From NCBI RefSeq assembly GCF_001550065.1, contig NZ_LRUB01000035.1:124001-188000 (forward strand): a stretch of 64,000 bases of DNA, written 5' to 3'. The notes below the pieces were generated by a model that ran no database searches, was not told the origin of the DNA, and worked only from the letters and a program-made list of their open reading frames with translations. Origin of the DNA: Kordiimonas lipolytica. Lineage in GTDB: Bacteria > Pseudomonadota > Alphaproteobacteria > Sphingomonadales > Kordiimonadaceae. Both the position numbers and the translations under genes were made by a program. This document shows, piece by piece, positions 34,197-43,535 of the stretch; the stretch's first letter is position 1; every line of letters begins with the position of its first letter.

Positions 34197-36545
34197 GTGA
34201 ATTTGAAGCGCCTCAATAAACCGAATGCGCCAACGTTTCTGCCGGATGACTGGCGGCTGATGGAGAGCGGTTTCACGCCCAGCACCCAGGCTGTCAGTGA
34301 AACTCTTATGGCCCAGGCCAATGGCTATCTGGGCACCCGTGGCACCTTTGAAGAACCTGTGGCACCCGGCACCCATTCGATCGAGGGCACTTATCTGAAC
34401 GGTGTCTACCTCAGGGAACCTATCCACTATGACGAATCCGCGTTTGGTTTCGCCAGCCACAACAACAAGATGATCCTAGTGCCCGACGCCAAGCGAGTGA
34501 CCCTGACTGCCGGCGGCGAGACATTTGTTCAGGGCGACAGTGAACTTGACGGCCAGATGCGCGTCCTTGATATGCGCGACGGAATGCTGACCCGCACTAG
34601 CCGCTGGGTGACGCCGAATGGTATGCTGAAGATCAACTGTCGTCGTTTTGTATCGATGGCTGAACCTGGGCTGATGGTCATTGACTATCAGGTCAATTCT
34701 GTCGACTTTGTAGGGCCTGTCTCGCTGACCACGGGCGTCGGAGCCAACTATGGTGGCGCGCGTGAGGGCTTTGATCCGCGCGCCGGCGCCCTGTCTGTAG
34801 GAGCGTGTCTCGACAATCCTGTTGCTGACAAGAAGGCGGGTACGACGCTCGTCCTTCATGATGTGCGCGACAGCGAGCACGTCGTTGCCTCAGCATATCA
34901 ACTGAATATCGAAAGCGATGCCGAAATCCTTGAATCGAAAAGCTGGCGCGAAGATAGTTGGGCAACGTGCCTTGAAGGTGTGCTGTCCCCCGGCCAGTCG
35001 CTCCGCGTGATCAAGTTTGTTGGTTATGGTGACTTTGACAAGGCCTCAAAGGAAAGCAACACCCAGCGACTAATTGCCAATTTGACCAACTGGGCAAGCA
35101 CCGGCTTCGACACACTTTACCGGGCGCACAAGACCTGTTTTGACAGCTTCTGGAGTGGCGCTGACATCTCGGTGGACTCCGATGACCCGGTCGAGCAGGG
35201 CATCCGGTTCGGCCAGTATCATTTGTTCACCAGCGTTGGCAAAGACGGCAAGCGGGCCTTGGGTGCCAAGGGGCTGACTGGCCCCGGGTATGATGGCCAC
35301 TATTTCTGGGACACTGAGATTTATGCTGTGCCTTTCTTTGTGTTTACCGACCCCGCTGTCGCCCGCTCGCTGATTGAATATCGTATCGGCACACTTGATG
35401 CCGCCCGCACCCGCGCCCGTGAGATGGGGCACAAAAGCGGTGCTCTGTTCCCCTGGCGCACCATCGGGGGGGAGGAATGCTCAAGCTTCTTCCCGGCGGG
35501 CACAGCGCAATATCACATCAATGCCGCCATCGCCTATGCCGCCATCCAATATGTGCTGGCAACCGGCGATAGTGACTTGTGGCTTGAGGGCGGTGCCGAG
35601 CTTTTGTTTGAAACCGCTCGGCTTTGGATGGGCCTTGGGCACTTCAGCGCCCACAAGGGCGACGCCTTCTGCATCCATGAGGTTACAGGGCCGGATGAAT
35701 ATACCGCCATGGTAGACAACAATCTATATACCAACATGATGGCCCAACATCACTTGCGCGAAGCTGCCGAACTTGCGGGACACATGGCGCAAGAAACGCC
35801 AGATACCTACAAGGCCCTTTGCAAGTCCATTGGTCTCACACAGACTGAAGTTCAAGCCTGGTTGCGTGCGGCTGACGCCATGTATCTGCCCTATGACGAG
35901 ACCCTGGGCATTCATGAACAATGTGACGGCTTCCTCAACCGCCCCGAATGGGATTTTGACGGAACACCCACCGAGAAATACCCCCTGCTGCTGCATTATC
36001 ATCCGCTGGTGATTTACCGCCATCAGGTTTTGAAGCAGCCGGACGTGGTGCTGGCGCAGGTCTTGCTGCCACACCTTTTCAACGAGTCTGATAAGCGTCG
36101 CAACTTGGCCTATTATGGGCCGCGCACCACACATGACAGTACGCTGTCTGCCTGTATGCATGCTGTGGCACACGCGGAAAGCGGTGACCGCAAAAAGGCC
36201 TATGCTTTCTTTGAAGAGACCTACCGCATGGACCTGGAGAACCGTCACGGCAACACCCACTATGGCAACCATATGGCCTGCATGGCGGGGTCCTGGATGG
36301 GGCTGACCTATGGATTTGCCGGCATGCGGTTCGTGGGCGGGAACCTCTCGTTCCAACCCTATCTGCCCGATGGCTGGTACCACTATGCCTTCAAGGTGCA
36401 GGCTGCAGGTACCACACTAAAAGTTCTGGTCACCGAGGATGAGACCCGATTTGACAATGAGGGTGCCGCCGAGCTTCGCTTCACCCACTATGGCAACACC
36501 GTCACCTTGCGGGGCGGCGACAATATCGCCCTGCCTAATGCATGA
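34197..36545 (+). CDS. GH65 disaccharide phosphorylase (maltose/kojibiose/trehalose phosphorylase family)
   Basis: A 782-aa cytosolic enzyme that cleaves an alpha-glucoside with phosphate, giving beta-glucose 1-phosphate and glucose. Starts at GTG 34197 with GGAG upstream. Typical order: N-terminal beta-sandwich, linker, (alpha/alpha)6 barrel with GYDGHYFWDTEIYAVPFFVF near residue 365, the general-acid glutamate in HEVTGPDEYTA (Glu501), the phosphate-site region TTHDSTLSACMHAVAHAESG near 645, and C-terminal FQPYLPDGWYHYAF. The next gene is beta-phosphoglucomutase, which confirms beta-G1P as product. Which disaccharide is used cannot be decided; maltose and trehalose are the simplest options. 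Confidence 0.9.
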   Translation: MNLKRLNKPNAPTFLPDDWRLMESGFTPSTQAVSETLMAQANGYLGTRGTFEEPVAPGTHSIEGTYLNGVYLREPIHYDESAFGFASHNNKMILVPDAKRVTLTAGGETFVQGDSELDGQMRVLDMRDGMLTRTSRWVTPNGMLKINCRRFVSMAEPGLMVIDYQVNSVDFVGPVSLTTGVGANYGGAREGFDPRAGALSVGACLDNPVADKKAGTTLVLHDVRDSEHVVASAYQLNIESDAEILESKSWREDSWATCLEGVLSPGQSLRVIKFVGYGDFDKASKESNTQRLIANLTNWASTGFDTLYRAHKTCFDSFWSGADISVDSDDPVEQGIRFGQYHLFTSVGKDGKRALGAKGLTGPGYDGHYFWDTEIYAVPFFVFTDPAVARSLIEYRIGTLDAARTRAREMGHKSGALFPWRTIGGEECSSFFPAGTAQYHINAAIAYAAIQYVLATGDSDLWLEGGAELLFETARLWMGLGHFSAHKGDAFCIHEVTGPDEYTAMVDNNLYTNMMAQHHLREAAELAGHMAQETPDTYKALCKSIGLTQTEVQAWLRAADAMYLPYDETLGIHEQCDGFLNRPEWDFDGTPTEKYPLLLHYHPLVIYRHQVLKQPDVVLAQVLLPHLFNESDKRRNLAYYGPRTTHDSTLSACMHAVAHAESGDRKKAYAFFEETYRMDLENRHGNTHYGNHMACMAGSWMGLTYGFAGMRFVGGNLSFQPYLPDGWYHYAFKVQAAGTTLKVLVTEDETRFDNEGAAELRFTHYGNTVTLRGGDNIALPNA

Positions 36546-36565
36546 GTTTTGTTTGGAGTATCCAC

Positions 36566-37213
36566 ATGGCACAGAAAGCCTGCATCTTTGACCTGGACGG
36601 CGTGATCACCGACACGGCGCATTATCATTTTCTGGCCTGGCGGCGCCTGGCACAGTCGTTGAATATTCCTTTCGACGAAGAGGACAATCACCGTCTCAAA
36701 GGCGTGGGACGGATGGAATCGCTCGCCTATATCCTCGACAAAGGTGCGCGCACGGTCTCGGATGACGAGCTCGCCAGCCTTGCCCACCAGAAAAATAAAG
36801 ACTACCAGGACCTGATCACGGGCATTTCGCCTACAGATCTGCTGCCCGGCATACTGGACGCTTTCGCATGGCTGAAGTCACATGGCTGGCTGGTCGGGTT
36901 GGCCTCCGCTAGTCGAAATGCGCCACAGGTGTTGGCAGGACTAAAGATCACCGAACAGTTCGACTATGTTGCCGACGCCGGTGCCATCCCGAACGGCAAA
37001 CCCGCGCCCGACATCTTCCTTGATGTAGCCAAAGCCTTCGGCCTGTCCGCCAGTCAGTGCGTGGGCGTGGAAGATGCTGTCGCTGGCATCACGGCCATCA
37101 AGAGCGCAGGCATGTATGCTGCGGGCATTGGTGACGCAGCAGTCCTCACTGAAGCCGATATTGTGCTACCGACGCCCGAGGGCCTGCCGGAGCAGGTGTT
37201 TTCAATATTCTAA
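36566..37213 (+). CDS. pgmB: Beta-phosphoglucomutase
   Basis: A 215-aa HAD-superfamily mutase converting beta-glucose 1-phosphate to glucose 6-phosphate. The ATG at 36566 has GGAG 8 nt upstream and gives the standard start MAQKACIFDLDGVITDTAHY with nucleophile Asp9 and acid/base Asp11. Further motifs: GLASASRNAPQVL (motif II Ser), GKPAPDIFLDVAKAFG (motif III Lys) and CVGVEDAVAGI (motif IV acids). Directly downstream of the GH65 gene; the two convert imported disaccharide into glycolytic intermediates with one ATP saved. Confidence 0.93.
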   Translation: MAQKACIFDLDGVITDTAHYHFLAWRRLAQSLNIPFDEEDNHRLKGVGRMESLAYILDKGARTVSDDELASLAHQKNKDYQDLITGISPTDLLPGILDAFAWLKSHGWLVGLASASRNAPQVLAGLKITEQFDYVADAGAIPNGKPAPDIFLDVAKAFGLSASQCVGVEDAVAGITAIKSAGMYAAGIGDAAVLTEADIVLPTPEGLPEQVFSIF

Positions 37214-37231
37214 AGGTGGGGACGCCGGGCG

Positions 37232-38254
37232 TTAGCCTGACCCGCATGTGTCGCGAATTACGAGTTCCGTGGGCATAGCCACATGCTCGACTACCTGGCC
37301 GTCAAGTATTTTGATCAGGTTCTGCACTAGCAAGCGTCCGCCCTCGCGTACATTCTGCCTGATGGACGTCAGCCCCGGCATGCTGAAAAGGGCAGGTGGA
37401 TTGTCGTCAAATCCCACTAGGGCAACGTCATTGGGTACCTGGATACCTAATTCTGCAAAACGCTTTAGTACACCGAGCGCGATATTGTCGCTGACGCAGA
37501 ACACTGCGTCGCACACCGGCCTTCCATTACTGGTTAAGGATTCCGCTTTTCTGTAGCCGTCTGATTGAGAAAAGTCTGTTGGCACCACAAGCGCATCGTC
37601 AAGAGGAAGGTCTGCTTCATCATGTGCCTTCTTGTAACCCTCCCAGCGTTGCTCCATCTCCGGATGACGAACATCACCCATAAAGGCGATATGGCGGCGA
37701 CCATTCTGTACGAGGAGGCTGGTGGCGTCATAACCGCCCTTCCGGTTGTCGCTGCCCACGGTGAAGTAATTGTGGCCTGCTATCTCGGCACCCCAGACAA
37801 TGAAGGGAGCTTTGGCGTCTGCCAATCGGTCGAGTCGCGGGTCGTTGCGGCCTTGGCCAATAATAATTAGGCCATCGGCGCGCTTCGATTCGAGAAAGTA
37901 AGTATTCAAATCAGCTATGTCCTGCTGATTGGTTGACAGCAGAAGATCGTATCCGTGATGTGCGGCTTCATCCGCGATACTGCCCAGAAGAACCATCATG
38001 AAGGCGTTCGACAGGTCGTGACCCCATTCTCTATCAACCAGTAGCACAACCGCCAGCGTGTGTGTTTTCTTGGTGCGGAAGTTGCGCGCTGCAGCATTGA
38101 TTTCATAGTTGTTCTCGCGCGCGATGCGCTGCACCTTTGCCCGAGTGTCCTTATTGATCAGCGGACTATTCCTGAGTGCGCGCGACACGGTCGCTTCGGA
38201 TACACCGGCAAGCTTGGCGATATCCGCCATCGTTAGATTTTTGTTTTTTTCCAT
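37232..38254 (-). CDS. LacI-family transcriptional regulator of the alpha-glucoside locus
   Basis: A 340-aa regulator. N-terminal HTH: TMADIAKLAGVSEATVSRAL, then hinge helix INAAARNFRT. The C-terminal half is the periplasmic-binding-like sensor (LAVVLLVDREWGHDLSNAFM, then DAVFCVSDNIALGVLKRFAE). It is divergent from the TonB receptor gene, and the shared gap holds two LacI-type sites; the same core sits in the palindrome at 34.1 kb. It therefore probably represses the receptor, importer and phosphorylase genes and itself until sugar is present. Convergent with pgmB (18 bp apart). Confidence 0.92.
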   Translation of the reverse strand: MEKNKNLTMADIAKLAGVSEATVSRALRNSPLINKDTRAKVQRIARENNYEINAAARNFRTKKTHTLAVVLLVDREWGHDLSNAFMMVLLGSIADEAAHHGYDLLLSTNQQDIADLNTYFLESKRADGLIIIGQGRNDPRLDRLADAKAPFIVWGAEIAGHNYFTVGSDNRKGGYDATSLLVQNGRRHIAFMGDVRHPEMEQRWEGYKKAHDEADLPLDDALVVPTDFSQSDGYRKAESLTSNGRPVCDAVFCVSDNIALGVLKRFAELGIQVPNDVALVGFDDNPPALFSMPGLTSIRQNVREGGRLLVQNLIKILDGQVVEHVAMPTELVIRDTCGSG

Positions 38255-38307
38255 TTAGTTTTACTACATGCGTCAACATAGCTTTGTCGAGTTATATTAC
38301 AAAATTA

Positions 38308-38345
38308 TGCAATCGATTGAAATTTTGTATTGCAAACGATTGCAA
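38308..38345. promoter_or_regulatory. Two LacI-type operators between lacI-family gene and TonB receptor
   Basis: TTGCAAACGATTGCAA at 38330-38345 matches the palindrome core at 34092-34107 in 15 of 16 positions; a weaker copy, TGCAATCGATTGAA, lies at 38308-38321. They are about 22 bp apart, suited to binding of adjacent dimers. Confidence 0.8.
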
Positions 38346-38494
38346 AGCAGCGTAGAAACGAATCCATTCACCGCTTTGATGTGAGTGCAGACACGTGTGT
38401 GCGACTACAGCCGCCACACAGTCGGGGTGGAAGCCGGCTTGTTGAGCATCGCTTAAAAGCATACATTTTTGTGAAGTGTGGGAGGGCCAAACAC

Positions 38495-40762
38495 ATGCGT
38501 TTTACACTGAACCACCTAAAATCCAGTACCGCCCTGGCGACATTTATCGCTTTTTCGGCAACAGCCGTTTCAGCACAAGATACCAGCGCCGATACTGAAA
38601 CTGACAACATGGCATTTGAAGAGATCGTAGTTCTGGGAACACCAGGCGGCGCCGGCGTTGCTAAGCAGGATGCCAGTTTCGCCATTACGACAATGAACGA
38701 GGATGCGATCGGTCTAGCCGGCACCAAAAGTACGGCGGAGTTGTTCACGCTCGTACCCGGTGTGTGGGCTGAAAGCTCCGGCGGTGTGGCTGGTGCGAAT
38801 ATTGACGTGCGCGGCCTGCCAGGTGGAGGTGATGCCCCTTTTGTGACCATGTCCATCAACGGCTCGCCAATCTACGGAACAGAGTCTTTGTCTTTCTTTG
38901 AGCAGAGCTCGATTTTCCGGATCGATGAAACCATCGCCAGCGCAGAGGCACTGCGTGGTGGCCCGAACGCCGTCTTCTCGAACGGTGAGCCCGGTGTAAC
39001 GCTGAACTTCAATCTGAAGAAAGGTGGCGATGAGACCGAGGGTCGCGTCAAATACACCACCTCTGACTATGACCTGCAGCGCGTTGATGCGGTAATGTCC
39101 GGCCCTCTTGGCAATGAGCTTTATTATATGGTCGGCGGTTATGTTCAGTCATCCCCGGGTGTGCGCGACGCCGAATTTAACTCTGAAAAAGGAAAGCAGG
39201 TAACCCTGCAACTGACCAAGATTCTTGAGAATGGCGAGATCAACGCCTGGACTCGGGTGACCGATGACCATGGCCAATGGTACCTACCGATGGCGCTGTT
39301 CACTGGGAATGACTTGGGCGATTTCTCGCAACTTGGGAATGCCACGCGCTTCCGCACCCTGCAGGTGAATAGTAACGGCGATACCGAAACCTTCGACTTT
39401 GCTGGTGGGCGCGGCTGGGACGGTAGCGTCTCTGGTCTGAATATTGACTTTGATCTGGGTGATGGCTTCGCCGTCCGTAACAACATGTCCTACACTAAGG
39501 GTAACGCTGATACATATGGCCTTGTGCCGGATGGTAGCCCAATCCAGGTGTCAGCTCTTGGGCTGGCCTCTGTGTCTACACTGGGCGGTGAGGCTTTGTC
39601 CGATAGCGACTATATCCAAAACTATGGCCACTGGGTTGTCCAGAAAGATCTGGAGTCCTTCACCAATGACCTTAGCCTTTCGAAAGAATTTGGCGATCAT
39701 GAGGTGACCGTCGGTTATTACAAGGCTACATGGTCTTCAGACGATTTCTGGACACTCGGTAACTTTACGCCAGTTCACAACGTGGCAAATGGCGATTTTC
39801 TCGAGGACAGCATTGCTTGTGCTGATTTGCAAGCCGCTGGTTCAGGTTCAGGTTGCTGGGCATACGGCATCAGCTCTGCCGGCGACGCCTCCGCTGACGC
39901 GCTCTACTTCGCCGACAGCTGGCAAGCTACGCCTGACCTTCGCGTCGATTTCGGCCTACGCGAGGAATGGCTCGATATTGATTATGTCCTTGATAGTGGC
40001 CCAGGTTACCCTGACGGTGTGCGCGATATGTCAACCAACCTCAAGGACAATGCCTTTTCCTACACGGCTGCCGTGAACTATGACATCAATGACGATCTTG
40101 GTGTATTCGCTCGCTATTCGAAAGGCTCTCTGTTCCCCAACTTTGACGGTGTGCGGGAAAGCAGGCTCAATGTGAATGGCATCAAGCAGCTTGAAGGCGG
40201 CGTGAAATATTCGGGAGACCACTTCGGGTTGTTTGCTACTGCCTTTTACAACAAGAACGACAGCTTCTCGAGCACTGTTGGCAGTGTAGTTTCTGCTGCA
40301 GCTTTCAAAACGCGTTCGCTTGGCGTCGAGCTTGACGGACGCTATACTTACAATGCATTCGATCTCGCCTTTATCATCACGTTGCAGGATGCAGAAATTA
40401 CTGACTCGACAACCACGAGTGACATTGGCAACCGCGTGCATCGGCAACCGAAATACCAGTTCCGTATCAGCCCAAGTTACGAATTCGAACTTGGTGACAT
40501 GACAGCTACTCTCTATGGAGCCCTGCAAGTGGTAGGTGACCGGTACGGTGATCGCGGCAATACAGTTGAACTTGCTGGCTATGAGAAAATCGATGCTGGA
40601 TTGCTCGTAAATACCCCCTCAGGTCTCTTCTTCCAGATCCATGCTGATAACTTGAATAACAGCCATGGTATCACGGAAGGTGACCCCCGTAACCCTGCTG
40701 CACCAAACGGTCGCCCCATCCTGGGCCGTTCGGTGAAATTCAGCATCGGCTACGACTTCTAA
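38495..40762 (+). CDS. TonB-dependent outer-membrane receptor (alpha-glucoside uptake)
   Basis: A 755-aa receptor. The ATG at 38495 has GGGAGG about 8 nt upstream and opens a signal peptide (STALATFIAFSATAVSAQDT). A TonB box-like FEEIVVLGTPGG (near residue 45) precedes the plug (KSTAELFTLVPGVWAESSGG, then ANIDVRGLPGGGDAPFVTMS), and the 22-strand barrel ends in a terminal aromatic, FSIGYDF, for BAM assembly. No STN signalling domain, so it is controlled by the LacI-type protein and not by a sigma/FecR pair. Its place in the locus indicates import of malto-oligosaccharide-like sugars. Confidence 0.9.
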   Translation: MRFTLNHLKSSTALATFIAFSATAVSAQDTSADTETDNMAFEEIVVLGTPGGAGVAKQDASFAITTMNEDAIGLAGTKSTAELFTLVPGVWAESSGGVAGANIDVRGLPGGGDAPFVTMSINGSPIYGTESLSFFEQSSIFRIDETIASAEALRGGPNAVFSNGEPGVTLNFNLKKGGDETEGRVKYTTSDYDLQRVDAVMSGPLGNELYYMVGGYVQSSPGVRDAEFNSEKGKQVTLQLTKILENGEINAWTRVTDDHGQWYLPMALFTGNDLGDFSQLGNATRFRTLQVNSNGDTETFDFAGGRGWDGSVSGLNIDFDLGDGFAVRNNMSYTKGNADTYGLVPDGSPIQVSALGLASVSTLGGEALSDSDYIQNYGHWVVQKDLESFTNDLSLSKEFGDHEVTVGYYKATWSSDDFWTLGNFTPVHNVANGDFLEDSIACADLQAAGSGSGCWAYGISSAGDASADALYFADSWQATPDLRVDFGLREEWLDIDYVLDSGPGYPDGVRDMSTNLKDNAFSYTAAVNYDINDDLGVFARYSKGSLFPNFDGVRESRLNVNGIKQLEGGVKYSGDHFGLFATAFYNKNDSFSSTVGSVVSAAAFKTRSLGVELDGRYTYNAFDLAFIITLQDAEITDSTTTSDIGNRVHRQPKYQFRISPSYEFELGDMTATLYGALQVVGDRYGDRGNTVELAGYEKIDAGLLVNTPSGLFFQIHADNLNNSHGITEGDPRNPAAPNGRPILGRSVKFSIGYDF

Positions 40763-40773
40763 GTCCCGAGTAA

Positions 40774-40815
40774 AGGCCCGCCTTTCCTCCCCTTGAAGTA
40801 GGCGGGCCTCTTCCC
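40774..40815 (+). terminator. Terminator of the TonB receptor gene
   Basis: Perfect 10-bp stem AGGCCCGCCT (40774-40783) and AGGCGGGCCT (40800-40809) with a 16-nt loop, then CTTCCCC; stable stem but a poor T tract. Confidence 0.7.
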
Positions 40816-40855
40816 CTCTAAACAATAGATTTCCCATCCAAGTAATTGGGGCCTA

Positions 40856-40892
40856 GGGCGTTTCCGGAAGCATCCGGAGGCGCCCTCTTTTT
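40856..40892 (+). terminator. Second terminator-like hairpin
   Basis: GGGCG (40856-40860) and CCGG pair with CCGG and CGCCC (40881-40885) around a short loop, followed by TCTTTTT. A backup terminator behind the first. Confidence 0.5.
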
Positions 40893-41189
40893 CAGAGGAC
40901 GCATGCCAAGAAACTGCGGACAGTAGCGCGGGTTGAAGTTTAGCTTTGGTTGTACTCTACTTCGAAGGTGCCAGCTTTCGGCCGGGCAATTAAATTGTCA
41001 GTCTGGTCGTGTGACTTCCTTCTTCGTCCCCCTCTATAACGGCTTCTGAAACACCGACTTTTGAGGACACTACTCGCGAAATGCAGTGATATTAATAGCG
41101 AGCGCCTAGGCCAAGCTCGCTGCCTGATACTGTGTTTTAAATCGCGGAAGGTAAGTTTCCCCAAAAAAGTAGTAGGCGAGAAATAAGAT
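40893..41189. other. Gene-free stretch left of the IS element
   Basis: About 300 bp of sequence with no supported gene. One minus-strand open frame (near 40940-41215) crosses the IS end and lacks a ribosome-binding site, so I do not accept it. Confidence 0.4.
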
Positions 41190-41249
41190 TGAATAGCCCC
41201 TAGATTTCTAGACACCTTGCTTGGTAAAAATGAAGCAAGGAGTTCAAGT

Positions 41250-41531
41250 ATGTCATCAGGTGTTCGTTATACGGAAGAGTTCAAGCGTGACGCAGTCGCG
41301 CAGGTGGTTGATCGAGGCTATTCGGTGCTTGAGGTTGCGACGCGGCTGGGGATCAGCACCAAGTCGCTTTACGATTGGAAGAAGCGCTATCACAAGCCGG
41401 AGCGACAGATCAGACAGGAGGCTGCGGAGACGGCCGAGATACGTCGCTTGAAGGCGGAACTAGCCCGGGTTACCGAGGAACGGGACATCCTAAAAAAGGC
41501 CACGGCGTACTTCGCAAGAGAAGCCAAGTAA
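41250..41531 (+). CDS. IS3-family transposase, OrfA
   Basis: A 93-aa DNA-binding protein. Start ATG 41250 has AGGAG 7 nt upstream. Helix-turn-helix at residues about 20-45 (VLEVATRLGISTKSLYDWKK) and a C-terminal leucine-zipper stretch (IRRLKAELARVTEERDILKK). The slippery heptamer A-AAA-AAG at 41492-41498 is in its zero frame, so some ribosomes shift by -1 to make the OrfAB transposase. Confidence 0.92.
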   Translation: MSSGVRYTEEFKRDAVAQVVDRGYSVLEVATRLGISTKSLYDWKKRYHKPERQIRQEAAETAEIRRLKAELARVTEERDILKKATAYFAREAK

Positions 41532-42403
41532 AGTACGCCTTTATCAAAGCGCACCGGGGCCTGTTCCGGGTGTGCGTGATGTGCCGCGTGCTGCTGGTGC
41601 ATCATAGCGGCTTCTATGCCTGGCTGCGGTCGCCCTTGAGTGACCGGACGAAGGATGACAGACGGCTGACCGGATTGATCAAACAGGCCTGGTTGGAAAG
41701 CGGCTGTGTCTATGGCTACCGCAAGATTCATGATGACCTGCGGTCAATCGGCGAGACCTGTTCACCGAACCGGGTATGGCGGTTGACCCGTCTGGCTGGT
41801 ATCCAGGCGCAGGTTGGCTATCGTCGCCGACCCGGCAGCTATGGTGGGGCGCCCGCCATTGTGGCCCCCAATCAATTGCAGCAACAGTTTGACGTAGCAC
41901 AGCCTGACAAAGCTTGGGTGACGGATATCACCTATATCAAGACCCATGAGGGCTTTCTGTATCTAGCTGTCGTGATTGATCTCTATTCCCGGCGCGTCGT
42001 CGGTTGGTCGATGCAGTCCCGCATGCATATGGATCTGGTTCTGAGCGCGCTTCTGATGGCTGTCTGGCGGCGCAAGCCAAGGTCGAAGGTCATCATCCAT
42101 TCAGATCAGGGCAGCCAGTTTACCAGCCATGAGTGGCAGAAGTTCCTGCAGACCCACAATCTGGAAGCCAGCATGAGCCGGCGGGGGAACTGTCACGATA
42201 ATGCTGTCGCCGAAAGCTTTTTCCAACTCCTCAAGCGAGAACGGATCAGGCGAAGGACGTATCGGGACCGCACAGAGGCTCGGCAGGACGTGTTTGACTA
42301 TATCGAGTTTTTCTACAACCCAAAACGCAAGCATGGTAACAACGGGATGCTGTCACCCGTCGAGTTCGAACAGCAGCAAAATTGGAAAGCCCAAGGTGTC
42401 TAA
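41498..42403 (+). CDS. IS3-family transposase, OrfB part (DDE integrase domain)
   Basis: Frame entered by a -1 shift at 41492-41498; about 300 residues. It carries the DDE triad in WVTDITYI, IHSDQGSQFTS and AVAESFFQLLKRE, with the HTH_21 segment SGCVYGYRKIHDDLRS upstream. Ends just inside the right inverted repeat. The fusion of OrfA and OrfB is the active recombinase. Confidence 0.92.
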   Translation, partial: GHGVLRKRSQVKYAFIKAHRGLFRVCVMCRVLLVHHSGFYAWLRSPLSDRTKDDRRLTGLIKQAWLESGCVYGYRKIHDDLRSIGETCSPNRVWRLTRLAGIQAQVGYRRRPGSYGGAPAIVAPNQLQQQFDVAQPDKAWVTDITYIKTHEGFLYLAVVIDLYSRRVVGWSMQSRMHMDLVLSALLMAVWRRKPRSKVIIHSDQGSQFTSHEWQKFLQTHNLEASMSRRGNCHDNAVAESFFQLLKRERIRRRTYRDRTEARQDVFDYIEFFYNPKRKHGNNGMLSPVEFEQQQNWKAQGV

Positions 42404-42458
42404 GAAACTAGGGGCTATTCAGATAGCTGTCCTGACGCACCTGTGAGGTTAGTACATA

Positions 42459-43535
42459 TTACTTATTTTTCTTGTAGGTTAAGACGTAGCCTTTGTCGGT
42501 TTCGATGTGCTGAATAGGGTAAAGCACTTCTATGGCTTTGATAAAGCTATCGGTATCGTCAAGTCGGAAAGAACCGTATATTGGCAGTGGTTTCAGCCTC
42601 ACGTCTGAAATGGCGATCTGCTTCTGGGATTGCCTATTGATACGGTCAATTGTCGTGCTGAGAGGTTCACCATTGAGGTGTAACACTCCGCTCCGCCAGG
42701 AAGAGAAATGGTCGGGGGGACTTGTCTCTTTTTCCAGGATATAGACCCCAATTCTCTGATTCATACCCACTTCTTCTTCGACGCTAGGTCGGTGAATAGT
42801 AGGAACAGCCTTTCTAATGGCTATCTTCTCTCCAACAGTCGCATAAAGCATTGGGCTTCTTTGGTCAGTTGGGAGTTGTGCCTCGTCAGCTACACCTATT
42901 CTTACAGTTCCCTCCGTTACACTGACCGTCACGTCGTTGTTTGTGTAGTCAATGTTAAAGGCCGTTCCCACGGCTTGAACCAAAACACCACCTACTTCCA
43001 CGATAAATTCGCGCTCTTTGTCTTTAGCAACCTCGAAGAAGGCTTCTCCTTCATCAAGGACAAGGTATCGTTGGTCTTTCTGATAACTAACGGTTACCAG
43101 TGAGTCGCCATTTAGGTGTACTTTAGAGCCGTCTTCCAAGGCTACATTCCGTATTTCACCGATGCCGGTTTGATAGTTTTGGCTGTCAGGTGCAAATTCC
43201 AGAAAATATCCAAACATGAACAGCGCTAATGTGGCAGCAACTAGTCCAAATGTCCTGATTGGGGAAGTAATCCACATTCGGCGAGTTGTTGTTTTCCAAA
43301 GATCAGATGGCCTATCGGGAGCGTGAATGATTTCCTCTGCAGGTCTCACATTGCCGATAGTTTCATAGAGGTTGCTTAGTTCCTCCATTTCATCAAGTTT
43401 TTCCGGGTTGTCTACCGCCCAGTCCATCAATTGACGTAGGTCATCTGCCGTAGATTCACGTGTTTCCATACGGATATATAATTCAGCCACATCCTTTGAA
43501 ATATGGCTTTTTCTTCTTGTTAATCTTCGGAACAC
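42459..43535 (-). CDS. FecR-family anti-sigma / sigma-regulator protein
   Basis: A 358-aa inner-membrane regulator. The GTG start at 43535 has GGGGGGAAAA upstream and overlaps the sigma gene by 16 bp. Residues 1-85 are the cytosolic sigma-binding part (DVAELYIRMETRESTADDLR, then MDWAVDNPEKLDEME); one TM segment follows (TFGLVAATLALFMFGYFLEF); residues about 125-230 are the FecR periplasmic domain (GEIRNVALEDGSKVHLNGDS, then YLVLDEGEAFFEVAKD); the C-terminal 80 residues are a DUF4974/STN-like fold (LNGEPLSTTIDRINRQ). It should relay the signal from the STN domain of the divergent receptor to the sigma factor. Confidence 0.9.
   Translation of the reverse strand: MFRRLTRRKSHISKDVAELYIRMETRESTADDLRQLMDWAVDNPEKLDEMEELSNLYETIGNVRPAEEIIHAPDRPSDLWKTTTRRMWITSPIRTFGLVAATLALFMFGYFLEFAPDSQNYQTGIGEIRNVALEDGSKVHLNGDSLVTVSYQKDQRYLVLDEGEAFFEVAKDKEREFIVEVGGVLVQAVGTAFNIDYTNNDVTVSVTEGTVRIGVADEAQLPTDQRSPMLYATVGEKIAIRKAVPTIHRPSVEEEVGMNQRIGVYILEKETSPPDHFSSWRSGVLHLNGEPLSTTIDRINRQSQKQIAISDVRLKPLPIYGSFRLDDTDSFIKAIEVLYPIQHIETDKGYVLTYKKNK

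Larger units (their letters stand above)
41190..42421 (+). mobile_element. Intact IS3-family insertion sequence (1232 bp)
   Basis: Imperfect terminal inverted repeats of about 30 bp start TGAATAGCCCCTAG on both sides. A 3-bp target duplication GAT flanks it (41187-41189 and 42422-42424), as expected for IS3. Two overlapping frames, orfA and orfB, are joined by a -1 frameshift signal. All catalytic residues are intact, so it may still be mobile. It landed 38 bp beyond the fecR-like stop. Confidence 0.92.

Noticed and set aside
40940..41215. 91-codon minus-strand frame running into the IS3 left end
   Set aside because: It starts inside the IS inverted repeat, so it cannot predate the insertion, and it has no supporting signal.
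41375..41497. Separate upstream start for IS3 OrfB
   Set aside because: The in-frame A-AAA-AAG slippery site and normal IS3 practice point to frameshift fusion, and the extra N-terminal codons duplicate OrfA in the wrong frame.
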